Numbered from the stretch's first letter, positions 6,279 to 13,870 are shown. The stretch is DNA of 14,355 bases from Planctomycetota bacterium (GCA_024278775.1 JAJRSP010000187.1:1-14355), one strand, 5' to 3'. Program-made: numbers and translations. The notes: a model not told the origin generated them from the sequence alone.

Positions 6279-7682
6279 ATGGCACGAGCAAGAGAAGGCG
6301 GCAAGGCCGTCACGATAGGAATGATCGTATTCGCCGCGCTTTGGGCGATGGCCACGGTGTTTGTCGTGATTCTCTACACGGGGCAGGAGGATCTGAACAA
6401 TGAGATCGCTCAGGTTCGCGCGGAGAACGAGCAGATTGTGTCGTCGCAGGAGCGTCGTTCGATCGAGCTAATCAAGTCGGCCCGGTCCGGCGGTCCGACG
6501 GTGGTGGGGCTCATGGAGCAGGCCCGCGGTGACATGGCGCTGCTTGCGACGGGTGACCCGGCCGACGACCCCGGTAGTGTGCGTGCCAAGCGGGATCAGG
6601 TGCTGTCGGCTATCCGAGACGACGGACTGGTGAAAGACCCCGGTAGCTATGAGGAGGTATCACTGCACGAGGCACTGGTGATGCTGTATGACAGCTATCG
6701 TACGGAGAGCGCCTTACGCACCGAGTTGGAGAAGCGTGCCGGCGATCTTGAGGCTGAGGTGACCCGCTTGGTCGAGGAAAACTCGGCCATGAAGAACGAT
6801 TTTGAGGCGCGGGCAGCGGAAATGTCTGCGAGTCTGGAAGAGGCCGAAAAGTCTCGGACGTCTTTCCGCTCTGAGCGTGACGCTTCGCTCGCCACGATCG
6901 AGCAGGATTTCGCGAAGGTATCAGAACAGAACAACGTCGCGTTGACCAAGGAACGCCAGCTTCGACAGGAGTGTGAGGCCAATCTGACCGAGGCGCAGGA
7001 GCGGTTCCGCGTGCTTCGCCGTAAGCTTGGTGGGATGATGGTCGGCCCGGATGAGCTGGCTACTGCTCGTACGCCGGATGGTACGATTCTGACGGCCGTG
7101 CCCGGTGATGAGGTGGTTTACGTGGACCTCGGCCGGCGCGACGGCCTGACACTCGGACTGCAGTTTGCGGTCTATTCCGCTGAGACGGGGATTCCTGCGG
7201 ATGGACGATCGAAGGCTCAGATTGAGGTGGTCTCGATCAATGCTACGTCGGCCGAATGCAAGATCGTACGTCAGGGGCGAAACCAGGTGATCCTGGCTGG
7301 CGATCTGATCGCGAATCCGATCTACGATCCGTCGCGTAAGATGGTGTTTGTCATTACCGGGAGCTTTGATCTGAACCGTGACGGGATCATGGATCGTGAT
7401 GGGGCCGGTGCCATGGCTGCGCTGGTCACAAACTGGGGCGGTACGGTCAGCCCGGAGCTGACTCCGCTGACGGATTTTGTGGTGGTTGGGGCCGCCCCGC
7501 GCCGCCCGAAGCCGGACACCAAGGTGGCTCCTGACCGAGTGGAGTTGAACAAATCGCGACGCAAGGTGTGGGACGCCTACACCAAGACGGTGACTACTGC
7601 ACAGAACCTATCCATCCCTATGATGACGCAGGAGGTGTTTTTGAACTTCTTGGGCTATTCCTCCCGGTACGCCGCCAGGTAG
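6279..7682 (+). CDS. Membrane-anchored coiled-coil protein with a C-terminal BRCT-like domain
   Basis: This 467-residue protein has a basic N-terminus, one membrane helix (about 11-33), then long charged coiled coils (about 36-68 and 140-250). A beta-rich middle section follows (about 262-350; VYVDLGRRDGLTLGLQFAVY), of a kind seen in FlgT C-terminal-like domains. The last part reads like a BRCT domain: FVITGSF (357-363), ALVTNWGGTVSPELTPLTDFVVVG (381-404, the GG turn and 'T..LVVG' strand) and a final helix AQNLSIPMMTQEVFLNFLG (441-459). BRCT domains usually act in DNA repair or phosphopeptide binding in the cytosol, so a membrane-anchored version is unusual. With a short basic N-terminus the bulk may be outside the cytoplasm, but the topology is uncertain. 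Gene order gives no functional clue. GGAGG at 6263-6267 supports the start. Confidence 0.75.
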   Translation: MARAREGGKAVTIGMIVFAALWAMATVFVVILYTGQEDLNNEIAQVRAENEQIVSSQERRSIELIKSARSGGPTVVGLMEQARGDMALLATGDPADDPGSVRAKRDQVLSAIRDDGLVKDPGSYEEVSLHEALVMLYDSYRTESALRTELEKRAGDLEAEVTRLVEENSAMKNDFEARAAEMSASLEEAEKSRTSFRSERDASLATIEQDFAKVSEQNNVALTKERQLRQECEANLTEAQERFRVLRRKLGGMMVGPDELATARTPDGTILTAVPGDEVVYVDLGRRDGLTLGLQFAVYSAETGIPADGRSKAQIEVVSINATSAECKIVRQGRNQVILAGDLIANPIYDPSRKMVFVITGSFDLNRDGIMDRDGAGAMAALVTNWGGTVSPELTPLTDFVVVGAAPRRPKPDTKVAPDRVELNKSRRKVWDAYTKTVTTAQNLSIPMMTQEVFLNFLGYSSRYAAR

Positions 7683-7703
7683 GCCGGTACGCGGCCGGGT
7701 AGG
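7664..7703. repeat. 20-bp tandem duplication across the stop codon
   Basis: Two adjacent 20-bp copies (7664-7683 and 7684-7703), each starting CCGGTACG and ending GGTAGG, differ at only two positions. The first copy carries the last codons (RYAAR) and the TAG of the BRCT-like gene. The second repeats the same ending, with YAAG then TAG in that frame, as a non-coding copy. Confidence 0.6.
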
Positions 7704-7875
7704 ATTGGGTCGCCAAGTGGGTTGGGATGGTAGATAAGATTGGTTTTTGTGGTGGTTCAGGGGTTTTTTTGTGCCTCTCCGGGAGTTCTTCCCGGATTGC
7801 CGGATTGTGGGCTGGATGGGTCCGGTTTGGGTATCTGAAGCTGCCACAACTCTTTACGACATATACGGTTGGGAT

Positions 7876-7904
7876 TTGCCCGTCCGAGAAAAATGTGGTA
7901 CACT
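7876..7904 (+). promoter_or_regulatory. Promoter of the dnaG-rpoD unit
   Basis: TTGCCC (7876-7881) and TACACT (7899-7904) are spaced by 17 bp, and TGG directly before the -10 supplies the TGn extension. The start is predicted near 7911, leaving a leader of roughly 110-155 nt depending on the true dnaG start. Confidence 0.55.
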
Positions 7905-7919
7905 CCTAGTACTGGGAGT
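7902..7919. promoter_or_regulatory. Operator-like dyad at the dnaG transcription start
   Basis: ACTCCTAGT and ACTGGGAGT abut as an 18-bp palindrome, with 8 of 9 pairs matching plus one T-G. It overlaps the last three bases of the -10 hexamer and the predicted +1. A repressor bound here would block RNA polymerase. As RNA, the right half alone would lie in the 5' leader. The sequence is not a site I recognise. Confidence 0.35.
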
Positions 7920-8066
7920 TCCGCAAAACCATCAATGTTAGGTTGATTTGTTGTGATGTCGGTCATCGCGAGCCGTTCGTGGTGTCGCTTTGCCGTGGAA
8001 AGACAGGTGTTCTTTACCTTTGCATGGTTTTGAGCAAAAAAGCGCCTCATTCTCGACCGGGTAGAT

Positions 8067-9992
8067 TTGGTCGATGTGGTTTCCGAGCACGTCACGCTTC
8101 GTCGGAGCGGTCGGCGTATGGTGGGGTTGTGCCCGTTTCACAGCGAAAAAACCCCTTCTTTTACTGTTACGCCAGAAATGGGGCTTTTTAAGTGTTTTGG
8201 CTGCGGTAAGGGTGGGGATCTGTTTTCGTTCGTGCAGTTTCGTGAAAATGTGGAGTTCATGGAAGCGATGCGGATGCTGGCCGATCGCGCGGGTGTTGAC
8301 CTGGGGGCGGTTGGGTCTGACGTCACAACCGGCTTGGGGCGTGCCGATCTGGCCAAGGTGAACGCGTGGGCGGCCTCATTCTTCCGGAACAACCTGACCG
8401 CGTTGCCTTGTGGTGAGTCGGTGCGGTCTTATGTGGCCGGTCGTGGTATTTCCGAAGAGACGGCGGAGCAGTTTCAGTTGGGGGCGGCCGTGGAGGGCAT
8501 GCCGCCGCTGATCGAGGCGGCACGTCGGGCCGGTTTCGATGTGGAATTGCTTGTAGCGGCTGATTTGCTGCGGCGTGGTGAGGAGGGCGGCGGCCGATGT
8601 TATGAGACGTTTCGTCAGCGGCTGATGTTCCCCATTCGTGATGCGATGCGCCGCGTGATTGGTTTTGGTGGGCGTACGCTTATCGATGATCGGGCGAAGT
8701 ACCTCAACACGCGGCAGAATGATCTGTTCGATAAGGGGCTGACGCTATACGGGATCGACCGGGCACGCGATGCGATTGTGTCGCGGGGACGGGCGGTGAT
8801 CGTTGAGGGGTACACGGATTGCGTGGCCGCTCATCAGGCTGGTTTTTCGGAAACGGTCGCGACGCTCGGTACGGCGATGACGGAATCTCACGTCGAGCTT
8901 CTTCGTCGGTATGCGGACGAAGTGATCTTGCTTTTTGACTCGGATCGTGCCGGTTTGGAGGCGTCGGATCGTGCCATCAAGGTGGCACTTCCGCGTTGTT
9001 TGGGTTGCCGGATGGCCAGAATTCCGGACGGAAAGGATCCGAGCGAGTTTCTTGGTTCTCACGGAAAAGATGCGTTTTCGGACGTATTGAACCGGGCTGT
9101 TGACGCGCTAGAATTCAAGTGGCTTCAGATTGAGGATCAGATGCGCGGAGACGCATCACCCGCTCGTCGACGCGAGGCGATTCTCGATTTTCTTCGGATC
9201 GTGGCTGAGGGGGCGGACGGCAAGGCCGTCGACGCGATCCAGCGGGGATTGTTGGTGAATCAGGTGGCTCACCTGCTGCAAATGGATCGCGCCGAGATCG
9301 ACGCGATGTTGGTGCGGCTCAAGCCACGACGAAAGTTTGCGGCGGCTTCGTCTGTTGCGCCGCGCGGGGGGGCTTCTTCGCCTGTCGTGTCTGGTTCATC
9401 CGTACCTTCCGGTGGTGCGGAGATGTCGGCCGGGGGAACTTCGCCTGAGGGCGCTTCTGATAGTAGTGCTTCTGGTGATCGTGTTTCTGGTGAGTGCGTC
9501 TCTGGCGGTGTCCAGCGAGATTGGGTGCGTGTGTTGGAAGTCATTTTGAACGAACCGGGGTTGCTGGCCGTGGTCGGTGGTCTGGGGGATTTGTCAGGCA
9601 TTGCTGATCCGCGGGATCGCCGCATTGCTGAGGTTGCCGTGAGGTTGGCGGATCAGCTCGGTGAGTTTCGTATAGCCGATTTGTTGGGAGAGTTGCACGA
9701 TTCAGCGGATGTGAACCGGGTGGCCGATTTGGCGCTTCAGGGATCCGGGCGTTGTTCTTATGAGGCGGAGCTTCGTGACGCGGTAGACCGCATTCGTCGC
9801 CGGCAAGAGGCGACGGTATTGGAAAGTACGAAGCAGCGTTTGTTGGGACGGCGTGAAGATTCGCAAGGGTTAACCGGTGGATCGGAGGAGGGTGAGGCGT
9901 ATCGCGATGGCGTGGAAGCGCTCCGTCACTTTGTCCCGCAGCGTTTGAGACGCAAGGCGGAAGCGGGCGGTGGTATTGGTGTTTCTGGTTAG
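8067..9992 (+). CDS. dnaG: DNA primase DnaG
   Basis: DNA primase makes the RNA primers for chromosome replication. The 641 residues from the TTG at 8067 include the CHC2 zinc finger (C22-x2-H25 ... C43-x2-C46, with LCPFHSEKTPSFTV), the RNA-polymerase core and the TOPRIM domain (EGYTD 247-251; DSDRAG 291-296, both metal-binding motifs intact). A Ser/Gly-rich low-complexity linker (about 427-483) is longer than I would expect, and a C-terminal helical region would be the helicase-binding part. The 5' end is odd. Codons upstream in the same frame read KKRLILDRVDLVDVV, the usual primase N-terminal helix, but no ATG, GTG or TTG precedes them before a TGA at 8031-8033. Either an ATT (8049) is used, or an indel in the A6 run (8036-8041) separates them from the ATG at 8024. 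rpoD follows after 37 nt, as in many bacteria. Confidence 0.93.
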   Translation: MVDVVSEHVTLRRSGRRMVGLCPFHSEKTPSFTVTPEMGLFKCFGCGKGGDLFSFVQFRENVEFMEAMRMLADRAGVDLGAVGSDVTTGLGRADLAKVNAWAASFFRNNLTALPCGESVRSYVAGRGISEETAEQFQLGAAVEGMPPLIEAARRAGFDVELLVAADLLRRGEEGGGRCYETFRQRLMFPIRDAMRRVIGFGGRTLIDDRAKYLNTRQNDLFDKGLTLYGIDRARDAIVSRGRAVIVEGYTDCVAAHQAGFSETVATLGTAMTESHVELLRRYADEVILLFDSDRAGLEASDRAIKVALPRCLGCRMARIPDGKDPSEFLGSHGKDAFSDVLNRAVDALEFKWLQIEDQMRGDASPARRREAILDFLRIVAEGADGKAVDAIQRGLLVNQVAHLLQMDRAEIDAMLVRLKPRRKFAAASSVAPRGGASSPVVSGSSVPSGGAEMSAGGTSPEGASDSSASGDRVSGECVSGGVQRDWVRVLEVILNEPGLLAVVGGLGDLSGIADPRDRRIAEVAVRLADQLGEFRIADLLGELHDSADVNRVADLALQGSGRCSYEAELRDAVDRIRRRQEATVLESTKQRLLGRREDSQGLTGGSEEGEAYRDGVEALRHFVPQRLRRKAEAGGGIGVSG

Positions 9993-10029
9993 GGTTTGGA
10001 CTGTAGCGACGTAGTGTTTTGGAGCTGCA

Positions 10030-11751
10030 ATGATCGACGTGATCGAAAAAACAGTGAGTGAGATTCAAAGTGCGGTGGGCGAATTGCTCTCGCGAGGGAA
10101 AAAGCGCGGCTACGTGACGTGGGAGGAGATGAATGAGATTCTCCCGGACGACGCGATTGACCCCTCGCAGCTCGAAATGATCTTGATGCGCCTCGAAGAG
10201 GCGAAAATCGAGACGCTCGATGAGATCGAAGCGAGCCGGTATGAGCGAAAACGTAAATCGGGTTCGTCCCGGCGCAAAGAACCTGAAATAGTGGAGGCGG
10301 CCCGGAATCAGCTCACGGCTGCAGAGTTGGCGGCGGCTGCGGAATCGGGAGTCAAGCGGATCGACGATCCCGTTCGCATGTACCTTACCCAGATGGGTGA
10401 GATACCGCTGCTGACGCGTGAAGAGGAGATTCGGCTGGCCAAGAAAATCGAGCTGACGCGTATGGCGTTTCGGCAGAAGGTGCTGGAGAGTGATTACTGC
10501 GCGCGTCTGGCCGTGGACATTCTTCAGCAGGTTCACGACAGCACGCTGCCGTTTGACCGAACCATGAAGATATCCACTTCGGAGCATGCGGCGAAGTCGC
10601 GTATCAGTCAGCGTATCCCGGTCAATCTGGAGACGGTGCGTGCGTTGATGGCGTTGAACGATGAGGCGTGGGAGGAGATGACGACGACGCGCATGGCGGC
10701 TGCCAAGCGTCGGGAGTTGCATGCCCAGATGCGCGAGCGACGTCGCAAAGTATCCAAGTTGTTGGAAGAGCTTTCGCTGCGTACGAGTCGCGTTCAGCCG
10801 TTGATGAAGCGTCTTCGTGGCTTGCATCTGAAGATGATCGACCTGGAGCGTCGGCTGGATCGTCAGGCGAAGCGTCGCACGGTGTCGGAGGAAGATTTTC
10901 TCGCGATGGGCGATGAGCTGGACGGTATTCGTTCGCTCTGCCTGGAAGATCGGGAAGAGCTCGGTGATCGTCTGACGAGTATTGAGCGCGTCTTCGGCGA
11001 GTACGAGGAGGCCAAGCGGAATCTTTCCGGCGGCAACCTTCGTTTGGTGGTGAGTATCGCCAAGAAGTATCGCAACCGGGGGCTGAGCTTTTTGGACATC
11101 ATCCAAGAGGGCAATACCGGGCTGATGCGTGCGGTGGATAAGTACGAGTACAAACGCGGCTACAAGTTCAGCACGTACGCGACGTGGTGGATTCGTCAGG
11201 CGATTACTCGTGCCATCGCAGACCATGCGCGGACGATTCGTATTCCGGTGCATATGATCGAGACGATGAGCCGCCTGCGTAACATCTCGAAGGCGCTGCT
11301 TCAGGAGCTTGGTCGCGAGCCGACGATTGAGGAGATTGCCCGGCGTGCCAAGATGCCCGTGAGCGAGGCGCGTCGTGTGTTGAAGATTTCGCGGCATCCC
11401 ATATCGCTGGATCGCCCGGTCGGCGAGAGCGAAGATTCGTATTTCGGTGATTTCATCGAAGACGGTTCGGTGGAGTCCCCGGTGGGGACGGCCGGCGGTG
11501 AGATGCTCAAAGATCGCGTCGAGGAAGTGCTGAAAACGTTGACCTATCGTGAGCGTGAGATCATCAAGCTACGCTACGGAATTGGCGACGGGTACACCTA
11601 TACCCTGGAGGAGGTCGGCAAGATCTTCAAGGTGACGCGGGAACGTGTGCGTCAGGTGGAAGCGAAGGCGATTCGCAAGCTGCAGCATCCGGTTCGGGCC
11701 AGGAAACTCGAGGGCTTTCTCGATAACCTCACTCCTGCAGAGGTGTCGTAG
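10030..11751 (+). CDS. rpoD: Primary sigma factor RpoD (sigma70, group 1)
   Basis: The housekeeping sigma subunit directs RNA polymerase to -10/-35 promoters. Its 573 residues show region 1.1 (about 1-75), region 1.2 ([21 protein letters not shown], about 112-142) and a non-conserved, charged helical insertion (about 143-325). Region 2 follows ([53 protein letters not shown]), then region 3 (about 401-485) and region 4 with its helix-turn-helix ([20 protein letters not shown], about 525-544). The region 2.4 and 4.2 sequences are canonical, matching the TTGaca/TATAaT-like promoters in this window. The ATG is set by GGAG at 10021-10024, five bases upstream. It lies 37 nt after dnaG and probably shares its transcript; a terminator closes the unit. 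Confidence 0.97.
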   Translation: MIDVIEKTVSEIQSAVGELLSRGKKRGYVTWEEMNEILPDDAIDPSQLEMILMRLEEAKIETLDEIEASRYERKRKSGSSRRKEPEIVEAARNQLTAAELAAAAESGVKRIDDPVRMYLTQMGEIPLLTREEEIRLAKKIELTRMAFRQKVLESDYCARLAVDILQQVHDSTLPFDRTMKISTSEHAAKSRISQRIPVNLETVRALMALNDEAWEEMTTTRMAAAKRRELHAQMRERRRKVSKLLEELSLRTSRVQPLMKRLRGLHLKMIDLERRLDRQAKRRTVSEEDFLAMGDELDGIRSLCLEDREELGDRLTSIERVFGEYEEAKRNLSGGNLRLVVSIAKKYRNRGLSFLDIIQEGNTGLMRAVDKYEYKRGYKFSTYATWWIRQAITRAIADHARTIRIPVHMIETMSRLRNISKALLQELGREPTIEEIARRAKMPVSEARRVLKISRHPISLDRPVGESEDSYFGDFIEDGSVESPVGTAGGEMLKDRVEEVLKTLTYREREIIKLRYGIGDGYTYTLEEVGKIFKVTRERVRQVEAKAIRKLQHPVRARKLEGFLDNLTPAEVS

Positions 11752-11788
11752 TCGCGAGCCGAGCGTTGTATCGCCGTTGGATATAACA

Positions 11789-11823
11789 GGGTCCGTGCGT
11801 TCTTTGGGATGCGCGGACCCTTT
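11789..11823 (+). terminator. Intrinsic terminator after rpoD
   Basis: GGGTCCGTGCGT (11789-11800) pairs with ATGCGCGGACCC (11809-11820) in a 12-bp stem with two G-U pairs and an 8-nt loop, followed by TTT. It sits 37 nt after the rpoD stop and would end the dnaG-rpoD transcript. Confidence 0.75.
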
Positions 11824-12016
11824 CCGTTGTCGGGCGGCGGCTCCAGTCTTCGGTGGGCATGGTGGTGCGACAAGCCACAGTATGCCGGTGGTTGCTTTCG
11901 CCAGTGGTTACCTTACGGCCGTGACGGTGTTCGTGGGTTCGGCGCGGGGAGCAAGGCACTTCCGGCGGGCTCTCCCCCCCTACGGTTCGGCCCCCACCGT
12001 TTGGCACGTGGGGGTG
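11824..12016. other. Spacer between rpoD terminator and selC promoter
   Basis: I see nothing convincing here. Open frames on both strands are Arg/Gly/Pro-rich without ribosome sites and cut across the terminator or the tRNA. With the rpoD 3' flank, the gene-free stretch between rpoD and selC is 324 bp. Confidence 0.4.
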
Positions 12017-12046
12017 TTGCCAAGCGGTCCGTCGTCGTGTTAGAGT
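12017..12046 (+). promoter_or_regulatory. Candidate promoter for selC
   Basis: TTGCCA (12017-12022) is followed after 18 bp by TAGAGT (12041-12046), preceded by TGT as a TGn extension. The start is expected near 12053, about 23 nt before the tRNA. Confidence 0.4.
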
Positions 12047-12075
12047 CCGTCCTTCGCGTGAGGGAAGGGGTTTGA

Positions 12076-12171
12076 GGGAGTGTCCGGACGCCTGGTGGGT
12101 TCCGCGGTCTTCAAAGCCGTCGAGGCGTTGTTTACGCAGCGCCTGGTGGGTTCGATTCCCATCCACTCCCG
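12076..12171 (+). tRNA. selC: tRNA-Sec (anticodon TCA)
   Basis: This 96-nt gene folds as a selenocysteine tRNA. The acceptor GGGAGTG (12076-12082) pairs with CACTCCC (12164-12170), with G12171 as discriminator. The anticodon loop CTTCAAA (12109-12115) carries TCA, and the same loop occurs in E. coli selC. The long variable arm AGGCGTTG (12123-12130) pairs with CAGCGCCT (12137-12144) in eight base pairs around a 6-nt loop. The T arm GTGGG-TTCGATT-CCCAT is typical. The eighth acceptor pair (T12083 with C12163) is a mismatch, and the D stem is irregular (CGGA/TCCG). CCA is not encoded. The product is charged with serine by SerRS, converted to Sec-tRNA by SelA and delivered by SelB to UGA codons with a SECIS element. 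None of these partner genes is in the window. Confidence 0.93.
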
Positions 12172-12289
12172 TTTCGTATCTTTGCGTGGTCTTTCACGAC
12201 TTTACCCCACCATTTTTGTAGTGTCATTTATGGTGTCACGCAGTGGCATGTTTTGCCTGGACGCGTAGTGACCGTCGTACATTCTGTCG

Positions 12290-13015
12290 TTAGTTCCGCC
12301 TGCCAAGCACGAGCGATGCGTAGTACAGCATCGTCATGATTGCGGTGATCGTGGCAGCCACATAGGTCAACGCCGCCGCGTTGAGTACCTTGCCGACGAT
12401 CTTGTTTTCCTGGGCCGTGACCATGCCTTGTTCCAGGAGGATCGTGCGGGCGCGGCTCGACGCGTTGAACTCGACCGGCAGGTTTACCAACTGAAACAGC
12501 ACCACCACCCCGAAGAGACCGAGACCGGCCACCGCGACCGGCTGTCCGAACTTCATCTGCATGTAAGAAAGGATCAGCCCGACAAACACCAGTCCGACCG
12601 ACAATTGACTGCCGACCGACGCCATAGGTACCAGCCCGTTACGAATGACCAGCGGACCGTAGTCCTGGGCATCTTGTAAGGCGTGACCCACCTCGTGCGC
12701 CGCGATACCGAGCGAAGCGAGGGAGCGACCCTGGTATACGTCCGGAGACAGCCGAAGCACCTTCTTTTTCGGATCGTAATGATCCCCCAGAAAGCTCTTG
12801 GCCGGCTCGATCGCCACGTCACTAATACCGAACGCGTTAAGAATGCGCTGGGCCGCTTCAGCACCGCTCAGCCCACTGCTCGCCCTGATCTTCCCGGCAC
12901 TGGCATACGCCGATTTGACCATCCCCTGTGCGATCAAACCAAGCAGCATGGCCGGACCGACGTACACCAGGTACATCGGATCGATCCAAAAGCCGTAAAA
13001 AGCCAACAGTTCCAT
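12290..13015 (-). CDS. YugP-type membrane zinc metallopeptidase
   Basis: A 241-residue membrane protein of the YugP/'zinc metallopeptidase' family. An N-terminal hydrophobic segment (about 13-32, with FWIDPMYLVYVGPAMLLG) precedes a soluble catalytic part containing SGLSGAEAAQRIL, GDHYDPKKKVLRLS and the zinc motif HEVGH (107-111) followed by ALQDAQ. Two or three further hydrophobic segments follow (about 127-150, 157-178 and 213-235), along with the conserved VEFNAS (181-186), whose acidic residue may be the third zinc ligand. The ATG at 13015 is chosen because GGAG lies ten bases upstream and the family usually starts here; a GTG at 13036 would add seven residues. Substrates of this family are largely unknown. 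It is transcribed towards selC and divergently from the methyltransferase gene. Confidence 0.9.
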   Translation of the reverse strand: MELLAFYGFWIDPMYLVYVGPAMLLGLIAQGMVKSAYASAGKIRASSGLSGAEAAQRILNAFGISDVAIEPAKSFLGDHYDPKKKVLRLSPDVYQGRSLASLGIAAHEVGHALQDAQDYGPLVIRNGLVPMASVGSQLSVGLVFVGLILSYMQMKFGQPVAVAGLGLFGVVVLFQLVNLPVEFNASSRARTILLEQGMVTAQENKIVGKVLNAAALTYVAATITAIMTMLYYASLVLGRRN

Positions 13016-13127
13016 GATATCAGCGCTCCACAACACTCCGGTGGCATCGTTCGCCCGCCCGACAACAGGTGTCCCTTATAGTCTACCTCCGTTTTACGTC
13101 ACGGGTCGGGTAGAAGATCGCCGTGCC

Positions 13128-13156
13128 TTTATAATCGGACAGTGTAGAGTTGTCGC
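13128..13156 (-). promoter_or_regulatory. Candidate promoter for the YugP-type gene
   Basis: On the minus strand GCGACA (13156-13151) and TATAAA (13133-13128) are spaced by 17 bp. A second candidate, GTGACG (13102-13097) with TATAAG (13080-13075) at 16 bp, lies closer to the gene. Neither is near consensus at both boxes. Confidence 0.3.
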
Positions 13157-13200
13157 TTCAGCGCTGACCGTCGCGGGTGAGCGGCTTTCCAGTAGGCCTT

Positions 13201-13240
13201 GGGGTGTGGCACGCCACGCTACCACACCCCTTCTGAGGGG
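13201..13240 (+). promoter_or_regulatory. Overlapping, mutually exclusive hairpins upstream of the methyltransferase gene
   Basis: GGGGTGTGG (13201-13209) and CCACACCCC (13222-13230) form a perfect 9-bp stem. CCCCT (13227-13231) can instead pair with AGGGG (13236-13240) around TCTG. The shared C-run means only one can form at a time, as in attenuators. The structure ends 73 nt before the ATG of the methyltransferase. No T-run follows either stem, so any regulatory role is speculative. Confidence 0.35.
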
Positions 13241-13313
13241 GCTCTGATGGCGAAACTTGCTCCGAGACGTAGTTTCGGGTACGTCTGGGCCGGGATTCCA
13301 GGAGAAAGACCGG

Positions 13314-13817
13314 ATGCATTTTGCCATCATCAACACCGAGTGGGGGGCGTTCGGCGTGGTGGCTCGCGATCATCGACTTGTCGCAACGTATCTTCCGATG
13401 CCGGAATCCAAGCTGCGAAGGGCCATCGCCAGAGACCACCCGGAGGCCGTGGAGTCAAAAGGATTGTTGCCCGTTTTTCGCCGGCAGGTGGTGGACTACT
13501 TCTCCGGAAACCGTGTGCGTTTTTCCGTTTCGCTCGACCTGGATGATATGCCGCCGTTCCGCGCGGAGGTGCTCCGGCAATGCCGCAAGACGCCCTATGG
13601 GCAGACGGCTTCTTATGGTGATCTCGCGGGTGCGGCCGGTAATCCGGGTGCCGCACGTGCGGTGGGGAGCGCGATGGCCCACAACCCGCTTCCCCTCGTG
13701 GTACCGTGTCATCGGGTGTTGCGAAGCGACGGCACGATCGGCGGTTTTTCCTCACCCGAAGGTGTCTCGCAGAAGCGGCGTCTGCTTGAGCTGGAAGGTG
13801 CTGCGATTCTGAAATAG
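13314..13817 (+). CDS. ogt: O6-methylguanine-DNA methyltransferase
   Basis: This suicide DNA-repair enzyme transfers the alkyl group from O6-alkylguanine to its own cysteine. The 167-residue protein has a variable N-terminal domain (about 1-78) and the conserved DNA-binding/active-site domain. That domain shows TPYGQTASYGDLA (93-105), the Asn-containing segment RAVGSAMAHNPLPLVV (115-130), the active-site PCHR (131-134, nucleophile C132), and GTIGGFSSP and KRRLLELEGA near the end. The ATG at 13314 is preferred because AGGAG lies nine bases upstream; a TTG at 13257 would add 19 residues unlike the family. There is no AdaA-type domain, so this is the stand-alone Ogt/MGMT form. The gene ends in TAG 53 nt before the next gene on the same strand. 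Confidence 0.95.
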   Translation: MHFAIINTEWGAFGVVARDHRLVATYLPMPESKLRRAIARDHPEAVESKGLLPVFRRQVVDYFSGNRVRFSVSLDLDDMPPFRAEVLRQCRKTPYGQTASYGDLAGAAGNPGAARAVGSAMAHNPLPLVVPCHRVLRSDGTIGGFSSPEGVSQKRRLLELEGAAILK

Positions 13818-13870
13818 TGCCACCGTGTGACACGATGGCTTCGGCGATTATCTTCTGAAAGGAACCGGTC

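Larger units (their letters stand above)
7704..8066. other. Leader region between the BRCT-like gene and dnaG
   Basis: The stretch has no independent gene. It contains a T7 run (7764-7770), a 6-bp hairpin CCGGGA/TCCCGG (7779-7784, 7790-7795) without a following T-run, the dnaG promoter (7876-7904), an operator-like dyad (7902-7919), and 8034-8066, which appears to encode the true N-terminal residues of primase in the dnaG frame. Confidence 0.5.

Noticed and set aside
7764..7795. T7 run plus CCGGGA/TCCCGG hairpin as a terminator of the BRCT-like gene
   Set aside because: The T-run precedes the hairpin on the plus strand, and on the minus strand the hairpin is not followed by T residues, so it lacks the intrinsic-terminator order.
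9541..11397. A 618-codon open frame on the minus strand opposite dnaG and rpoD
   Set aside because: It is exactly antisense to two certain genes, is rich in Arg, His, Leu and Thr without domain motifs, and has no ribosome site. Such long shadows are expected opposite codon-biased GC-rich genes.
12080..12268. A 62-codon plus-strand frame overlapping the tRNA
   Set aside because: It runs through the complete tRNA-Sec structure and has no ribosome site.
13130..13135. A perfect TATAAT on the plus strand as a promoter for the methyltransferase gene
   Set aside because: No acceptable -35 lies 15-19 bp upstream and there is no TGn extension. The same bases fit a minus-strand -10 with a better -35.
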